From Prevotella sp. CAG:1058 (GTDB taxonomy: Bacteria; Bacteroidota; Bacteroidia; Bacteroidales; Bacteroidaceae): DNA of 25,062 nt. A model generated the notes under the pieces. It did no database searches. It was not told the origin of the DNA and was given only the letters and a program-made list of their open reading frames with translations. Positions 7,597 to 15,470 of this stretch are shown piece after piece (the stretch's first letter is position 1; every line of letters begins with the position of its first letter). The position numbers and the translations under genes are program-made. The DNA lies in NCBI GenBank assembly GCA_000433175.1, contig HF986751.1, positions 1 through 25,062 of the forward strand, read 5' to 3'.

Positions 7597-8931
7597 ATGA
7601 TTGCAGCTAAAGTTGTAGAAGATCTCAAGCAGAGATTCCCCAATGAGCCTGAATACATACAGGCTGTAAGCCAAGTATTGGGAACAATAGAAGAAGAATA
7701 TAACAAGCATCCAGAGTTTGATAGGGCAAACTTAATAGAACGTTTGTGTATTCCTGATAGGATTATTATGTTCCGTGTTTCGTGGGTTGATGATAAGGGT
7801 AATGTTCGTACAAACATGGGTTACCGTGTACAGCATAACAACGTAATAGGTCCGTATAAGGGCGGTATCCGATTCCACCAGTCGGTAAACTTGGGCATAT
7901 TGAAATTTCTTGCATTCGAGCAGACTTTTAAGAACTCTCTAACGACACTTCCTATGGGAGGCGCAAAAGGTGGCTCGGATTTCAATCCACGTGGAAAGAG
8001 TGATGCGGAAGTGATGAGGTTCTGCCAGGCATTCATGACAGAGCTTTACCATCATATCGGTCCTAATGTTGACGTGCCGGCTGGCGATATCGGTGTCGGA
8101 GGACGTGAAGTAGCCTATATGTTTGGCACGTATAAGAGGCTGACTCATGAGTGGAGTGGCGTTCTGACAGGTAAGGGCATACAGTTTGGAGGTTCTTTGA
8201 TTCGTCCTGAGGCTACAGGTTATGGAAATGTTTATTTCCTTGTCAATATGTTAAAGACACGTGGACTAGACATAAAAGGTAAGACCGTTTTGGTTAGCGG
8301 CTCTGGAAATGTTGCCCAATACACAATCGAGAAGTGTATCGAACTTGGTGCGAAAGTGCTTACTTGCTCTGATTCCGACGGATATATTTATGACCCGGAT
8401 GGCATCGATCGTGAGAAGTTGGACTACATCATGGAACTGAAGAACATATGGAGGGGGCGTATCCGTGAATATGCCGAGAAGTACGGAGTTAAGTATGTAG
8501 AAGGTGCTAAGCCCTGGTTCGAGAAGGCTGATATCGCACTGCCTTCTGCGACGCAGAACGAGATTAACGAAGAAGCAGCAAAAGCCTTAGTCGCAAATGG
8601 GGTGATTGCTGTAAGTGAAGGTGCAAACATGCCAACTACTCCTGAAGCGATTAAAGTATTTCAGGATGCTAAGATTCTTTATTCTCCGGGAAAGGCCGCA
8701 AATGCAGGCGGTGTAGCTGTGTCTGGTTTGGAAATGAGTCAGAACTCAGAGCGCTTGAGCTGGAGTCGTGAAGAGGTTGACAAGAAGCTGCACTATATAA
8801 TGAACAATATTCATGACAATTGCGTGAAATATGGTACCGAACCGGATGGATACATCAATTATGTTAAGGGTGCAAATATTGCAGGCTTCCTGAAAGTTGC
8901 AAAAGCCATGATGGCACAAGGTGTCTTTTAA
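7597..8931 (+). CDS. gdhA: NADP-specific glutamate dehydrogenase
   Basis: A 444-residue cytoplasmic enzyme, the normal length of the hexameric family, that interconverts 2-oxoglutarate plus ammonia with glutamate. The substrate domain contains IGPYKGGIRFH (84-94) and PMGGAKGGSDF with catalytic Lys124, plus VPAGDIGVGGREV with its Asp. The Rossmann domain contains VLVSGSGNVAQYTIEK (GxGxxA-type), and NAGGVAVSGLEMSQN near the C-terminus completes the active site. NADP use is inferred from resemblance to the biosynthetic class. It is monocistronic, with its own TACCTTTG promoter and a strong terminator at 8952-8992. In Bacteroidales this is a main ammonia-assimilation enzyme. Confidence 0.97.
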   Translation: MIAAKVVEDLKQRFPNEPEYIQAVSQVLGTIEEEYNKHPEFDRANLIERLCIPDRIIMFRVSWVDDKGNVRTNMGYRVQHNNVIGPYKGGIRFHQSVNLGILKFLAFEQTFKNSLTTLPMGGAKGGSDFNPRGKSDAEVMRFCQAFMTELYHHIGPNVDVPAGDIGVGGREVAYMFGTYKRLTHEWSGVLTGKGIQFGGSLIRPEATGYGNVYFLVNMLKTRGLDIKGKTVLVSGSGNVAQYTIEKCIELGAKVLTCSDSDGYIYDPDGIDREKLDYIMELKNIWRGRIREYAEKYGVKYVEGAKPWFEKADIALPSATQNEINEEAAKALVANGVIAVSEGANMPTTPEAIKVFQDAKILYSPGKAANAGGVAVSGLEMSQNSERLSWSREEVDKKLHYIMNNIHDNCVKYGTEPDGYINYVKGANIAGFLKVAKAMMAQGVF

Positions 8932-8951
8932 ATACTTCATAATTAGCATAT

Positions 8952-8992
8952 TGCCGGGATATGTGTTGTACCAAACCATATCCCGGCATTTG
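8952..8992 (+). terminator. Terminator of gdhA
   Basis: TGCCGGGATATG (8952-8963) and CATATCCCGGCA (8977-8988) form a 12-bp perfect stem with a 13-base loop and a short TTTG tail, 20 bases after the gdhA stop. Confidence 0.8.
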
Positions 8993-9084
8993 TTTATTAT
9001 TTTAATTGGCTGTGATTTATAATAAAATCGTGTTACTTAACATATTTTTTGTGTTGTCATATTATACGTAACAAAATAAAGGTC

Positions 9085-9092
9085 TATCTTTG
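9085..9092 (+). promoter_or_regulatory. -7 box of the PAP2 gene, almost on top of its start codon
   Basis: TATCTTTG matches TAnnTTTG exactly and ends 15 bases before the ATG at 9108. Transcription from it would give a leader of only about 10 bases, made almost entirely of A. The -33 region is not clear. Confidence 0.6.
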
Positions 9093-9107
9093 TGGCAAAA
9101 AAAAAAG

Positions 9108-9935
9108 ATGATAAGGACACTTTCAACTCCAACGAGGACATTTATAATTCTATCAGCTGTTTGCGTTATCTTGTTTATTTTGTTAAACTTGCAGTTTTCT
9201 GCACCATTTATACATTGGTTGGCAGGGATTGATAGGGCCGTGATGGTAGTTCTTAATCATGATGGTGGTCCATGTGCCGATCACTTTTGGAAGACAATTT
9301 CTTCAAATATGGCATGGGTTCCAGTAGGTGCCGCTTTGATATTGTCGTTTGCGTATTATAAGAAAAGTTTGCTAATATCTATACTTATAGTAGTCGGAAT
9401 AGCACTGACTATAGTTTTGGCTGACCAGATTTCTTCATCATTCCTTAAACCTTATTTCGGCCGTTTACGTCCGTCGCACAATGAGGAAATAAGCAGTTTG
9501 TTGCATTATGTAGGCAATTACCGTGGAGGCAGGTTCGGTTTTGTGTCGAGTCATTCGGCCAACGCGTTTGGCGTGTTGGCATTTCTTGCTCCTGTGTTCC
9601 GTCATAAAGCTGCTACAATAGTGCTTTTTATTTGGGCCTGCTTGGTTGTTTATTCCCGCATTTATTTAGGAGTTCATTATCCTGGAGATATTGTTGCCGG
9701 CGCAATTCTGGGCGTAACTGTTGGTACGGGAGTGTCAATTGCCATGAGGGCGGCATACTTCAAAATTTTAGATCTCAAAAGGAAATTGGCTGTGATGCAA
9801 GGTCACAGAATAAGTATTGAGTCCAGTATTGTTACCGTGGCAATTGTTGCAACAGGATTATACTTGTTGTTTTATAACTTCAGCCAGGCTGCACCGTTGC
9901 CATATACAGCTACTAGGTTTTTAGCTACGTTGTAA
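9108..9935 (+). CDS. PAP2-family membrane phosphatase
   Basis: A 275-residue integral membrane protein with about six hydrophobic segments. The ATG at 9108 is preferred to an in-frame TTG at 9090, which falls within the -7 box. The three PAP2 phosphatase motifs are present: KPYFGRLRP (114-122, K-x6-RP), SSHS in FVSSHSAN (146-152, the PSGH-like motif with its His) and SRIYLGVHYPGD (183-194, SR-x5-H-x3-D). It probably removes phosphate from a lipid pyrophosphate or phosphatidyl lipid at the periplasmic face. Undecaprenyl pyrophosphate, a lipid A phosphate or phosphatidylglycerophosphate are all possible, and the sequence alone does not decide. The C-terminal region (about 225-275) adds one extra hydrophobic segment. 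No operon partner is evident. Confidence 0.88.
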   Translation: MIRTLSTPTRTFIILSAVCVILFILLNLQFSAPFIHWLAGIDRAVMVVLNHDGGPCADHFWKTISSNMAWVPVGAALILSFAYYKKSLLISILIVVGIALTIVLADQISSSFLKPYFGRLRPSHNEEISSLLHYVGNYRGGRFGFVSSHSANAFGVLAFLAPVFRHKAATIVLFIWACLVVYSRIYLGVHYPGDIVAGAILGVTVGTGVSIAMRAAYFKILDLKRKLAVMQGHRISIESSIVTVAIVATGLYLLFYNFSQAAPLPYTATRFLATL

Positions 9936-9957
9936 TAAATCCGTCAAGTAATAATTT

Positions 9958-9980
9958 TGCATGTTGATTATTAACATGCA
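9958..9980 (+). repeat. Small inverted repeat downstream of the PAP2 gene
   Basis: TGCATGTT and AACATGCA form an 8-bp perfect palindrome around 7 bases. No T-run follows it on either strand, so it may be a weak terminator or a binding site. The remaining gap up to 10106 shows no gene. Confidence 0.4.
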
Positions 9981-10106
9981 TGATGTGATGTATGGCCAAT
10001 ATTGGTGTATGAGACAAACTTTAATGGAGGCATTCAAAATAAAAATACACGGTGGCGGTTTTATTTACATAGATAAATAAAAGCGACAAATACGTATTAG
10101 AAATTA

Positions 10107-11057
10107 ATGGACAAGCGTATATACCAGATCGATTTTCTGAAATGTGTCTTCATCATCTTAATGGTGATGTTTCATTTGGTTTATGTAGGCGACAAGTTCC
10201 CTTACGCAAAACAGGTCGTTTATACGTTTCACATGTCGGCGTTCCTTGTTTTCTCAGGCTATCTTGCAAATATGGACAAAGGAATACTACGGTTCGCCAA
10301 ACAAGTTAAATGGCTGTTTGTACCTTATGCTGTCATGGAATCTGGTTATGTTGTTATGGCTTCCATATTGCCTATACGCGAACATATAGACAATCTTACT
10401 TTGGTGGTTTTTCTTGACAAGTTGTTTTTGCATCCTCTTGGTCCGTATTGGTATCTGCATACCTTGATTGTATGTTATCTGGTTTATTATTTTGTCAATA
10501 AGCTGTGCAGCCGTTTAAGTTTGGTTTCATTCGTATGTTTGCTTGGTGTGTGCCTTTTTACAGTTTCACGCCTATTGCATATTGTTTCATTTGACAATGC
10601 CATGTATTTTCTTGCCGGGGTTTTGGCAAGGCGTTCCCTTGTGGGTTTCACGTCCATATTCCGACCGTCATGGCTGGCTGTAATACCTTTCACATTGTTT
10701 TGTGTGTTGAGTCCTGACGGAATGGAACGATCGACTCTTCAAGGTTTTGTGATTACATATCTGGTAATGAGTTTCTCTTTGGCAGTTTATCCATTTTTGT
10801 CTTCAAGGGTCAGGCGTATTGCTTTGTTTATTGGAGAGAATACCTTGTCAATATTGCTTTTTTCACCGATATTCACCATAATAACCAAGTCGTTCGTACC
10901 ATTTTTCGCTTTCGACCCTACGGCTGTGTTGTTTACGGTTGTATCGGTCGCATTCGTTTTGGGCGGTTGTTATGTCGTGGTTGTTGTGATGGACCGGTTG
11001 GGAATATCGCGATGGTTCTGTGGTAAGGAACGGCTTTTGGCTGTACCTCAGAGCTGA
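10107..11057 (+). CDS. Membrane acyltransferase (acyltransferase-3 family)
   Basis: A 316-residue, very hydrophobic protein with about ten predicted membrane segments. The N-terminus, IYQIDFLKCVFIILMVMFHLVY, has the family layout: an Asp-x-x-Lys stretch leading into the first helix, with the conserved His (about residue 23) at its end. YTFHMSAFLVFSGYL (about 39-53) corresponds to the second conserved block, with H-M and the S-G-Y motif. Members transfer acyl groups such as acetyl or succinyl onto surface sugars, lipids or peptides; the acceptor cannot be told here. No polysaccharide genes surround it, so it is an orphan copy. No TAnnTTTG box was found close upstream. Confidence 0.85.
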   Translation: MDKRIYQIDFLKCVFIILMVMFHLVYVGDKFPYAKQVVYTFHMSAFLVFSGYLANMDKGILRFAKQVKWLFVPYAVMESGYVVMASILPIREHIDNLTLVVFLDKLFLHPLGPYWYLHTLIVCYLVYYFVNKLCSRLSLVSFVCLLGVCLFTVSRLLHIVSFDNAMYFLAGVLARRSLVGFTSIFRPSWLAVIPFTLFCVLSPDGMERSTLQGFVITYLVMSFSLAVYPFLSSRVRRIALFIGENTLSILLFSPIFTIITKSFVPFFAFDPTAVLFTVVSVAFVLGGCYVVVVVMDRLGISRWFCGKERLLAVPQS

Positions 11058-11205
11058 TTTTATTGTATTTGGCAACTGTTTGTTTATTCGCTCATTTGAA
11101 TCGGAATACCTTTTACTACATGTGTGCTGGACATGCAAGCTTTTTGTAATAATATTTTATTATTATTTTAACATCCCATACTGTTAAGGATCGGAATAAT
11201 AGAAT

Positions 11206-11213
11206 TACTTTTG
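11206..11213 (+). promoter_or_regulatory. Candidate -7 box upstream of ppk
   Basis: TACTTTTG fits TAnnTTTG and lies about 115 bases before the ppk start. A second match, TAAGTTTG, is at 11263-11270. Neither has a strong -33 element at the right distance, so which is used is open. The 271-base gap 11058-11328 holds no other feature that I can support. Confidence 0.4.
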
Positions 11214-11328
11214 CAAAAACTTTGAATGCCATATCGCGGTCTGTACCTTTATGAATCGCTTGTAAGTTTGGCTTTGTAAAGTTTTATTGGAAAGTTGAAC
11301 ATTTTTTCATTAGAAATAGTATAGTGTC

Positions 11329-13428
11329 ATGGCTGTAAAAATGGTTTCCAAAAAGAATAAAGTAATAAAATACGTTGAGCGTGATATCAGTTGGATGTAT
11401 TTTAACCATCGCATATTGCAGGAAGCGCGTAAGGAGAACATACCATTGCTTGAGCGATTATCGTTTTTAGGCATATATTCAAACAATCTTGACGAATTTT
11501 TCCGTGTGCGCATGGCTTCGCTTAATCGTTTGCTGGAGTCAGACAACAAGGAAGTCCGCAAGCAGCATGATAGCATACGTAAGACGATAAAGACCATAAA
11601 CAAATTAAACACGCAGTTCAGCCAGGAATATACCCAGGCTATTGATGAAGTGTTCAAGGCATTGGAGGAACACAATGTACGCCTTATTGATGAAACACAA
11701 CTCAATGACGAACAGGCATTGTTTCTTAAGAATTTTTATTTAGACCGCCTTAACGGATATACTAATCCTATTTGGTTTTCGGAGATTGACGAGATAGGGC
11801 AACTTGAAGACAACCGCATATATCTTTTGGTAAAGAAGACCGAACAGGCAGACGCGTTCCACAAGTCTAAGAGCAGTCTGGCCCTTATCAAGGTTCCCGA
11901 TAGGGAGAACGGCCGTTTTGTAAAATTGCCGTCGTCAGACGGCTTTGACAACATAATGTATCTTGACGATGTTGTGCGTTATTGCCTGCCGCTTATATTT
12001 ATAGGTTTTAAGCCAGGCACTTTTGAGGCATACTCGCTTAAGTTCACGAAAGACGCCGAGATGGAAATGGAGAATGATTTTGACTACGGCGTGCTTCAGA
12101 AAATTGCCAAGGGAGTTAACAGCAGGCGGCATGGAGACCCCGTGCGCCTTATTTACGACAGGCAGATGCCTAAGGATATGAGGAAAAAACTGATGTCTAA
12201 GATTGACGTTAGCAAGCTCGATTCTTCGCTCGCCAGCAGCCGTTACCAGAATCACCGCGACTTGATGGGGTTCCCTGACTGCGGACACATGGAACTGAAA
12301 TTCCCCAAGTGGAAACCCATTATGAAGCCTGAATTCCTTTCCCAGGAAAGCATTTTAGACCAGATTCGCCGTAAGGACTTGTTCATACATGTGCCTTACC
12401 ATTCGTTTGACGGATACATCAGGGTGCTGAGGGAGGCCGCATTGAAGCCGGAAGTAAAATCGATAAAGACCACGTTGTACCGGTTGGCCAAAGATTCTAA
12501 AGTTGTAAAGGCCCTGATATGTGCGGCTCGTAACGGCAAGAAGGTTACGGCTGTGGTTGAGTTGCTTGCCCGTTTTGATGAAGAAAGCAACATAAAATGG
12601 AGCAAGCGTATGCAGGAAGAGGGCATCAATGTAATATTCGGCGTCGAGGGCCTTAAGATTCACTCAAAGCTGCTATACATCGAGTCGCGGCAAGGAGACA
12701 TTGCATGTATAGGCACAGGCAATTTCCACGAGGGCAATGCAAAGACTTATACGGACTACCTGATGATGACTGCGAGGAAGAACACTGTACAGGAGGTCAG
12801 AAAAGTGTTTGACTTTATTGCCCGTCCGTTCTCCCAGGTAAGGTTTAAGGAGCTTTTGGTGTCGCCAAACTCAATGAAAAGCCGAATACTTCAGCTCATT
12901 AATAATGAGATAAAGAATGCTAAGGCCGGTCGCGAGGCGTGGATTAAGATGAAGATAAACCATATAACGGACACTGATGTTGTCAACAAACTTTACGCCG
13001 CTTCCGCTGCAGGAGTGAAGATCGGTATAGTTTTGCGAGGCAACAGCTCGCTTGTTACCGGCATACCGGGACTAAGCGAAAATATTAAGGCGGTTGGGAT
13101 TATTGACCGTTATCTTGAGCATTCACGCATACTGATATTCAGCAACGGCGGGGCACCGAAATATTATATCGGCAGTGCAGACTGGATGCCGCGCAACCTT
13201 GTTAACCGTATAGAAGTGATGGCTCCTGTTTATGATGCTGATTTACAGCGAGACCTGATGCGCACAGTTGAATATGGCCTTAACGACACTACAAACGGCA
13301 GGATAGTGGACGGAAGTGGAGATAATATAATACAGGCAGTCGTAGGCGACAGGCCTTTCCGTTCGCAGGAAGAGCTTCACAACGCTTACGAGGCTGAGTC
13401 AAAAACTGTAAGCTTTAATGCAGGATGA
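11329..13428 (+). CDS. ppk1: Polyphosphate kinase 1
   Basis: A 699-residue enzyme of the usual PPK1 length that polymerises the gamma-phosphate of ATP into inorganic polyphosphate. The N-terminal domain starts with ERDISWMYFNHRIL and has the conserved FLGIYSNNLDEFFRVR. The catalytic half has two phospholipase-D-like domains. The autophosphorylated histidine is His445 in GLKIHSKLLYI, and the second catalytic histidine is His598 in LEHSRILIF; both correspond closely to His435 and His592 of the E. coli enzyme. The TTLYRLAKDS and ACIGTGNFHEGNAKTYTD blocks are also typical. An exopolyphosphatase-like gene follows on the same strand after about 305 bases, giving a synthesis/degradation pair. The intervening DNA is full of palindromes. 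Confidence 0.97.
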   Translation: MAVKMVSKKNKVIKYVERDISWMYFNHRILQEARKENIPLLERLSFLGIYSNNLDEFFRVRMASLNRLLESDNKEVRKQHDSIRKTIKTINKLNTQFSQEYTQAIDEVFKALEEHNVRLIDETQLNDEQALFLKNFYLDRLNGYTNPIWFSEIDEIGQLEDNRIYLLVKKTEQADAFHKSKSSLALIKVPDRENGRFVKLPSSDGFDNIMYLDDVVRYCLPLIFIGFKPGTFEAYSLKFTKDAEMEMENDFDYGVLQKIAKGVNSRRHGDPVRLIYDRQMPKDMRKKLMSKIDVSKLDSSLASSRYQNHRDLMGFPDCGHMELKFPKWKPIMKPEFLSQESILDQIRRKDLFIHVPYHSFDGYIRVLREAALKPEVKSIKTTLYRLAKDSKVVKALICAARNGKKVTAVVELLARFDEESNIKWSKRMQEEGINVIFGVEGLKIHSKLLYIESRQGDIACIGTGNFHEGNAKTYTDYLMMTARKNTVQEVRKVFDFIARPFSQVRFKELLVSPNSMKSRILQLINNEIKNAKAGREAWIKMKINHITDTDVVNKLYAASAAGVKIGIVLRGNSSLVTGIPGLSENIKAVGIIDRYLEHSRILIFSNGGAPKYYIGSADWMPRNLVNRIEVMAPVYDADLQRDLMRTVEYGLNDTTNGRIVDGSGDNIIQAVVGDRPFRSQEELHNAYEAESKTVSFNAG

Positions 13429-13445
13429 TGACGGGATTATAAAAG

Positions 13446-13525
13446 GACGTCTTTTACCGTACAAAAGACGGCCTTTGGCAGTGCGGAAGGCCATCTTTTA
13501 CCTTGATAAAGGCAACCTTTTTGGA
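13446..13525 (+). repeat. Cluster of overlapping palindromes between ppk1 and ppx
   Basis: CGTCTTTT (13448-13455) pairs with AAAAGACG (13463-13470). GGCCTT (13470-13475) pairs with AAGGCC (13487-13492). The longer arm 13463-13475 can instead pair with 13487-13499 with a single mismatch, so the first hairpin and the extended second one compete for the same bases. CTTTTACC occurs twice (13451-13458 and 13495-13502). CCTT-GATA-AAGG and a T-run follow (13501-13522). The layout resembles a REP-like intergenic element or a terminator/antiterminator arrangement. The rest of the gap 13429-13733 is unremarkable, with no gene seen. Confidence 0.6.
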
Positions 13526-13733
13526 AAGCATTCGTAATGGCTTGATAATCAATGCGGTAATAATTCGAAAGTAAATAACAAAATATAATTCCCGGAAATA
13601 CGTTATTTAATAATACAACTATAAACGTGGCTGGGCGTTAATATCATGCGGCAGGTACGGGTGTAACAGTTTTGTGTTTCACTTGCGCCGCCTTGTTAAC
13701 ACACGGCTACTTCACACCTTAAATTAAATTGAT

Positions 13734-14633
13734 ATGAGATTAGCAGCAATAGACATCGGTTCGAATGGAGCACGATTGCTCATTAAGAACTTCAGGACTG
13801 CTGGTGACGGCAGCCAACAGATTTCACGTGTCATGTACATGCGTGTACCGTTGCGATTGGGCTCGGACGTATTCACGCTTGGCAAAATATCTAAAGAGCG
13901 CATGCTGATGATGAAGCACATGCTGAAGGCTTTTTACCAGCTTATGAAGCTCAACCAGGTTGACGACTACCGTGCATGTGCCACATCGGCTATGCGTGAT
14001 GCCGAGAACGGTAAGAAAGTTCTCGAAAAACTGCGCAAGTCAACAGACATCGACATCGAGATAATCAACGGCCGTGAGGAAGCCCGCCTGCTATGCAACA
14101 ACATTGTAGAGAACATTGGAAGCGCAAAAGGAAATTATGCTTACATCGACGTGGGCGGAGGCAGTACTGAGATATCCTTGCTGCACGACGGCGTGCTCAC
14201 TCACAGCCATTCTTATAACATCGGCACGCTGAGAATGCTGGGGGGCATGGTGTCTAAAGACGCCATTGAAAAGATGAGAAGTGATTTGCACAACTTGGCT
14301 AAAGACATGCCAGGCATGTGCATGATAGGCTCCGGAGGCAATATCAACAAACTGTTCAAACTGACGAACGCGGGTAAAAAGGTACGCGAGGTTTCTGTCG
14401 GTGAGATTAAAACGGTTTACGACAAGCTGAAGGCATTGAGCGTAGACGAAAGGATAGAGCAATACGGATTGAAGGCTGACCGTGCCGATGTGATAATTCC
14501 GGCATCGGAAATATTCATGACCGTTGCCGACGCACTTGGTTGCGACATGATAAAGGTGCCCAACATAAGTTTGGCCGACAGTATCATAGATGGTCTTTAC
14601 CGTACAAAGTATGCAGCATCTGATGCTGTATAA
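13734..14633 (+). CDS. ppx: Ppx/GppA family phosphatase (exopolyphosphatase-like)
   Basis: A 299-residue protein of the ASKHA-fold Ppx/GppA family. Motifs in order: AAIDIGSNGARLLI (4-17, the phosphate-1 loop), CATSAMRDAENG (about 81-92), NGREEARLL, YIDVGGGSTEISLL (the phosphate-2 loop, about 137-150) and IGSGGNINKLFKL (about 198-210). At about 300 residues it is the short form lacking the C-terminal HD-like and helical domains of E. coli Ppx and GppA. It could cleave polyphosphate or pppGpp; its place right after ppk1 favours polyphosphate. The start ATG at 13734 lies directly on the motif. It is closed by a very long hairpin at 14702-14763. Confidence 0.92.
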   Translation: MRLAAIDIGSNGARLLIKNFRTAGDGSQQISRVMYMRVPLRLGSDVFTLGKISKERMLMMKHMLKAFYQLMKLNQVDDYRACATSAMRDAENGKKVLEKLRKSTDIDIEIINGREEARLLCNNIVENIGSAKGNYAYIDVGGGSTEISLLHDGVLTHSHSYNIGTLRMLGGMVSKDAIEKMRSDLHNLAKDMPGMCMIGSGGNINKLFKLTNAGKKVREVSVGEIKTVYDKLKALSVDERIEQYGLKADRADVIIPASEIFMTVADALGCDMIKVPNISLADSIIDGLYRTKYAASDAV

Positions 14634-14701
14634 CATGTTTAAAATCAATTGTTTAGTGGTTGGTTTTAAACAAAAGGGTTAATTTGCCGGTTTCAAGTCT
14701 G

Positions 14702-14763
14702 AAACGATTAATGCGTCAAAATGTCTGCATGTATTGACATTTTGACGCATTAATCGTTTTGGT
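14702..14763 (+). terminator. Very long perfect hairpin between ppx and hsp20
   Basis: Positions 14702-14725 and 14736-14759 are exact reverse complements, giving a 24-bp stem with a 10-base loop, running into TTTT. It is probably the ppx terminator, but the stem is longer than needed and RNase III-type processing or another role is possible. It is not the CIRCE element. Confidence 0.7.
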
Positions 14764-14855
14764 ATGTATCTTGCATAAGTATAAGCGAAGGCCGATGATA
14801 AAATATGAAGGCCGAAATAAAGTGGATATAATAACAAATTAACGAATAGGAGACA

Positions 14856-15287
14856 ATGATTATGACACCAGTTAATCGCAAAAATTCTTGGTTACCAGAC
14901 GTATTCAACGATTTCTTTGATACGGAATTCATGCCGCGTACAAACGCTACGGCTCCGGCAATCAATGTAAAGGAAAGTGAAGTTGATTATGAAGTTGAAG
15001 TTGCTGCTCCTGGCATGACGAAGGACGACTTTAACGTACATCTCAACCAAGACGGCGACCTTACGATAAAGATGGAGAGCAAGAAGGAGAATAGGGAAGA
15101 GGAAAAGAAGGCCCATTATCTGCGCCGCGAGTTTGCTTACAGCAAGTTTGAGCAGACGCTAATCTTGCCTGACGATGTTGACAAAGACTGTATCTCCGCT
15201 AAAGTTGCCGACGGCGTGCTTACAGTGGTTCTGCCTAAGATAAAGAAACAAGACAGGAACGTGGTAAGACAGATTACGGTCGGATGA
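14856..15287 (+). CDS. Small heat shock protein (Hsp20/alpha-crystallin)
   Basis: A 143-residue ATP-independent chaperone that holds unfolding proteins in oligomers. A short N-terminal arm (1-33, with WLPDVFNDFFD) precedes the alpha-crystallin domain (about 34-132). VDYEVEVAAPGMTKDDFNVHL, a central REFAYSKFEQTLILPDDVD and the family signature ADGVLTVVLPK are clear. The C-terminal extension is short, ending in RQITVG, with an I-x-V motif that normally docks subunits. The ATG at 14856 has AGGAG 4 bases upstream, which is unusual in this window; a second ATG two codons on is also possible. The gene stands alone between two strong hairpins. A TATCTTG stretch near 14765 could be an imperfect -7 box. 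Confidence 0.95.
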   Translation: MIMTPVNRKNSWLPDVFNDFFDTEFMPRTNATAPAINVKESEVDYEVEVAAPGMTKDDFNVHLNQDGDLTIKMESKKENREEEKKAHYLRREFAYSKFEQTLILPDDVDKDCISAKVADGVLTVVLPKIKKQDRNVVRQITVG

Positions 15288-15314
15288 TATTCCCAACACA
15301 TTAGATATATGGCA

Positions 15315-15366
15315 AGATAAAAAGCCGCAGGATATAGCTCGTTTGTATCCTGCGGCTTTTTTATCT
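15315..15366 (+). terminator. Bidirectional terminator after hsp20
   Basis: AGATAAAAAGCCGCAGGATA and TATCCTGCGGCTTTTTTATCT pair over about 20 bp with an 11-base loop. The arm is T-rich on each strand, so it can end hsp20 and possibly the converging thioredoxin-family gene on the minus strand. Confidence 0.85.
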
Positions 15367-15470
15367 TATTGTATGTCACATTGTTATGCTGATACGTTAA
15401 AGTGTTTCGTTGTTTACTAAGGGGTGCGCCCCCATGAACTCCGTTTACGTCGGTTGCTTGCTTGTTATGA

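Noticed and set aside
14702..14763. CIRCE/HrcA operator ahead of hsp20
   Set aside because: The palindrome does not contain the TTAGCACTC/GAGTGCTAA arms.
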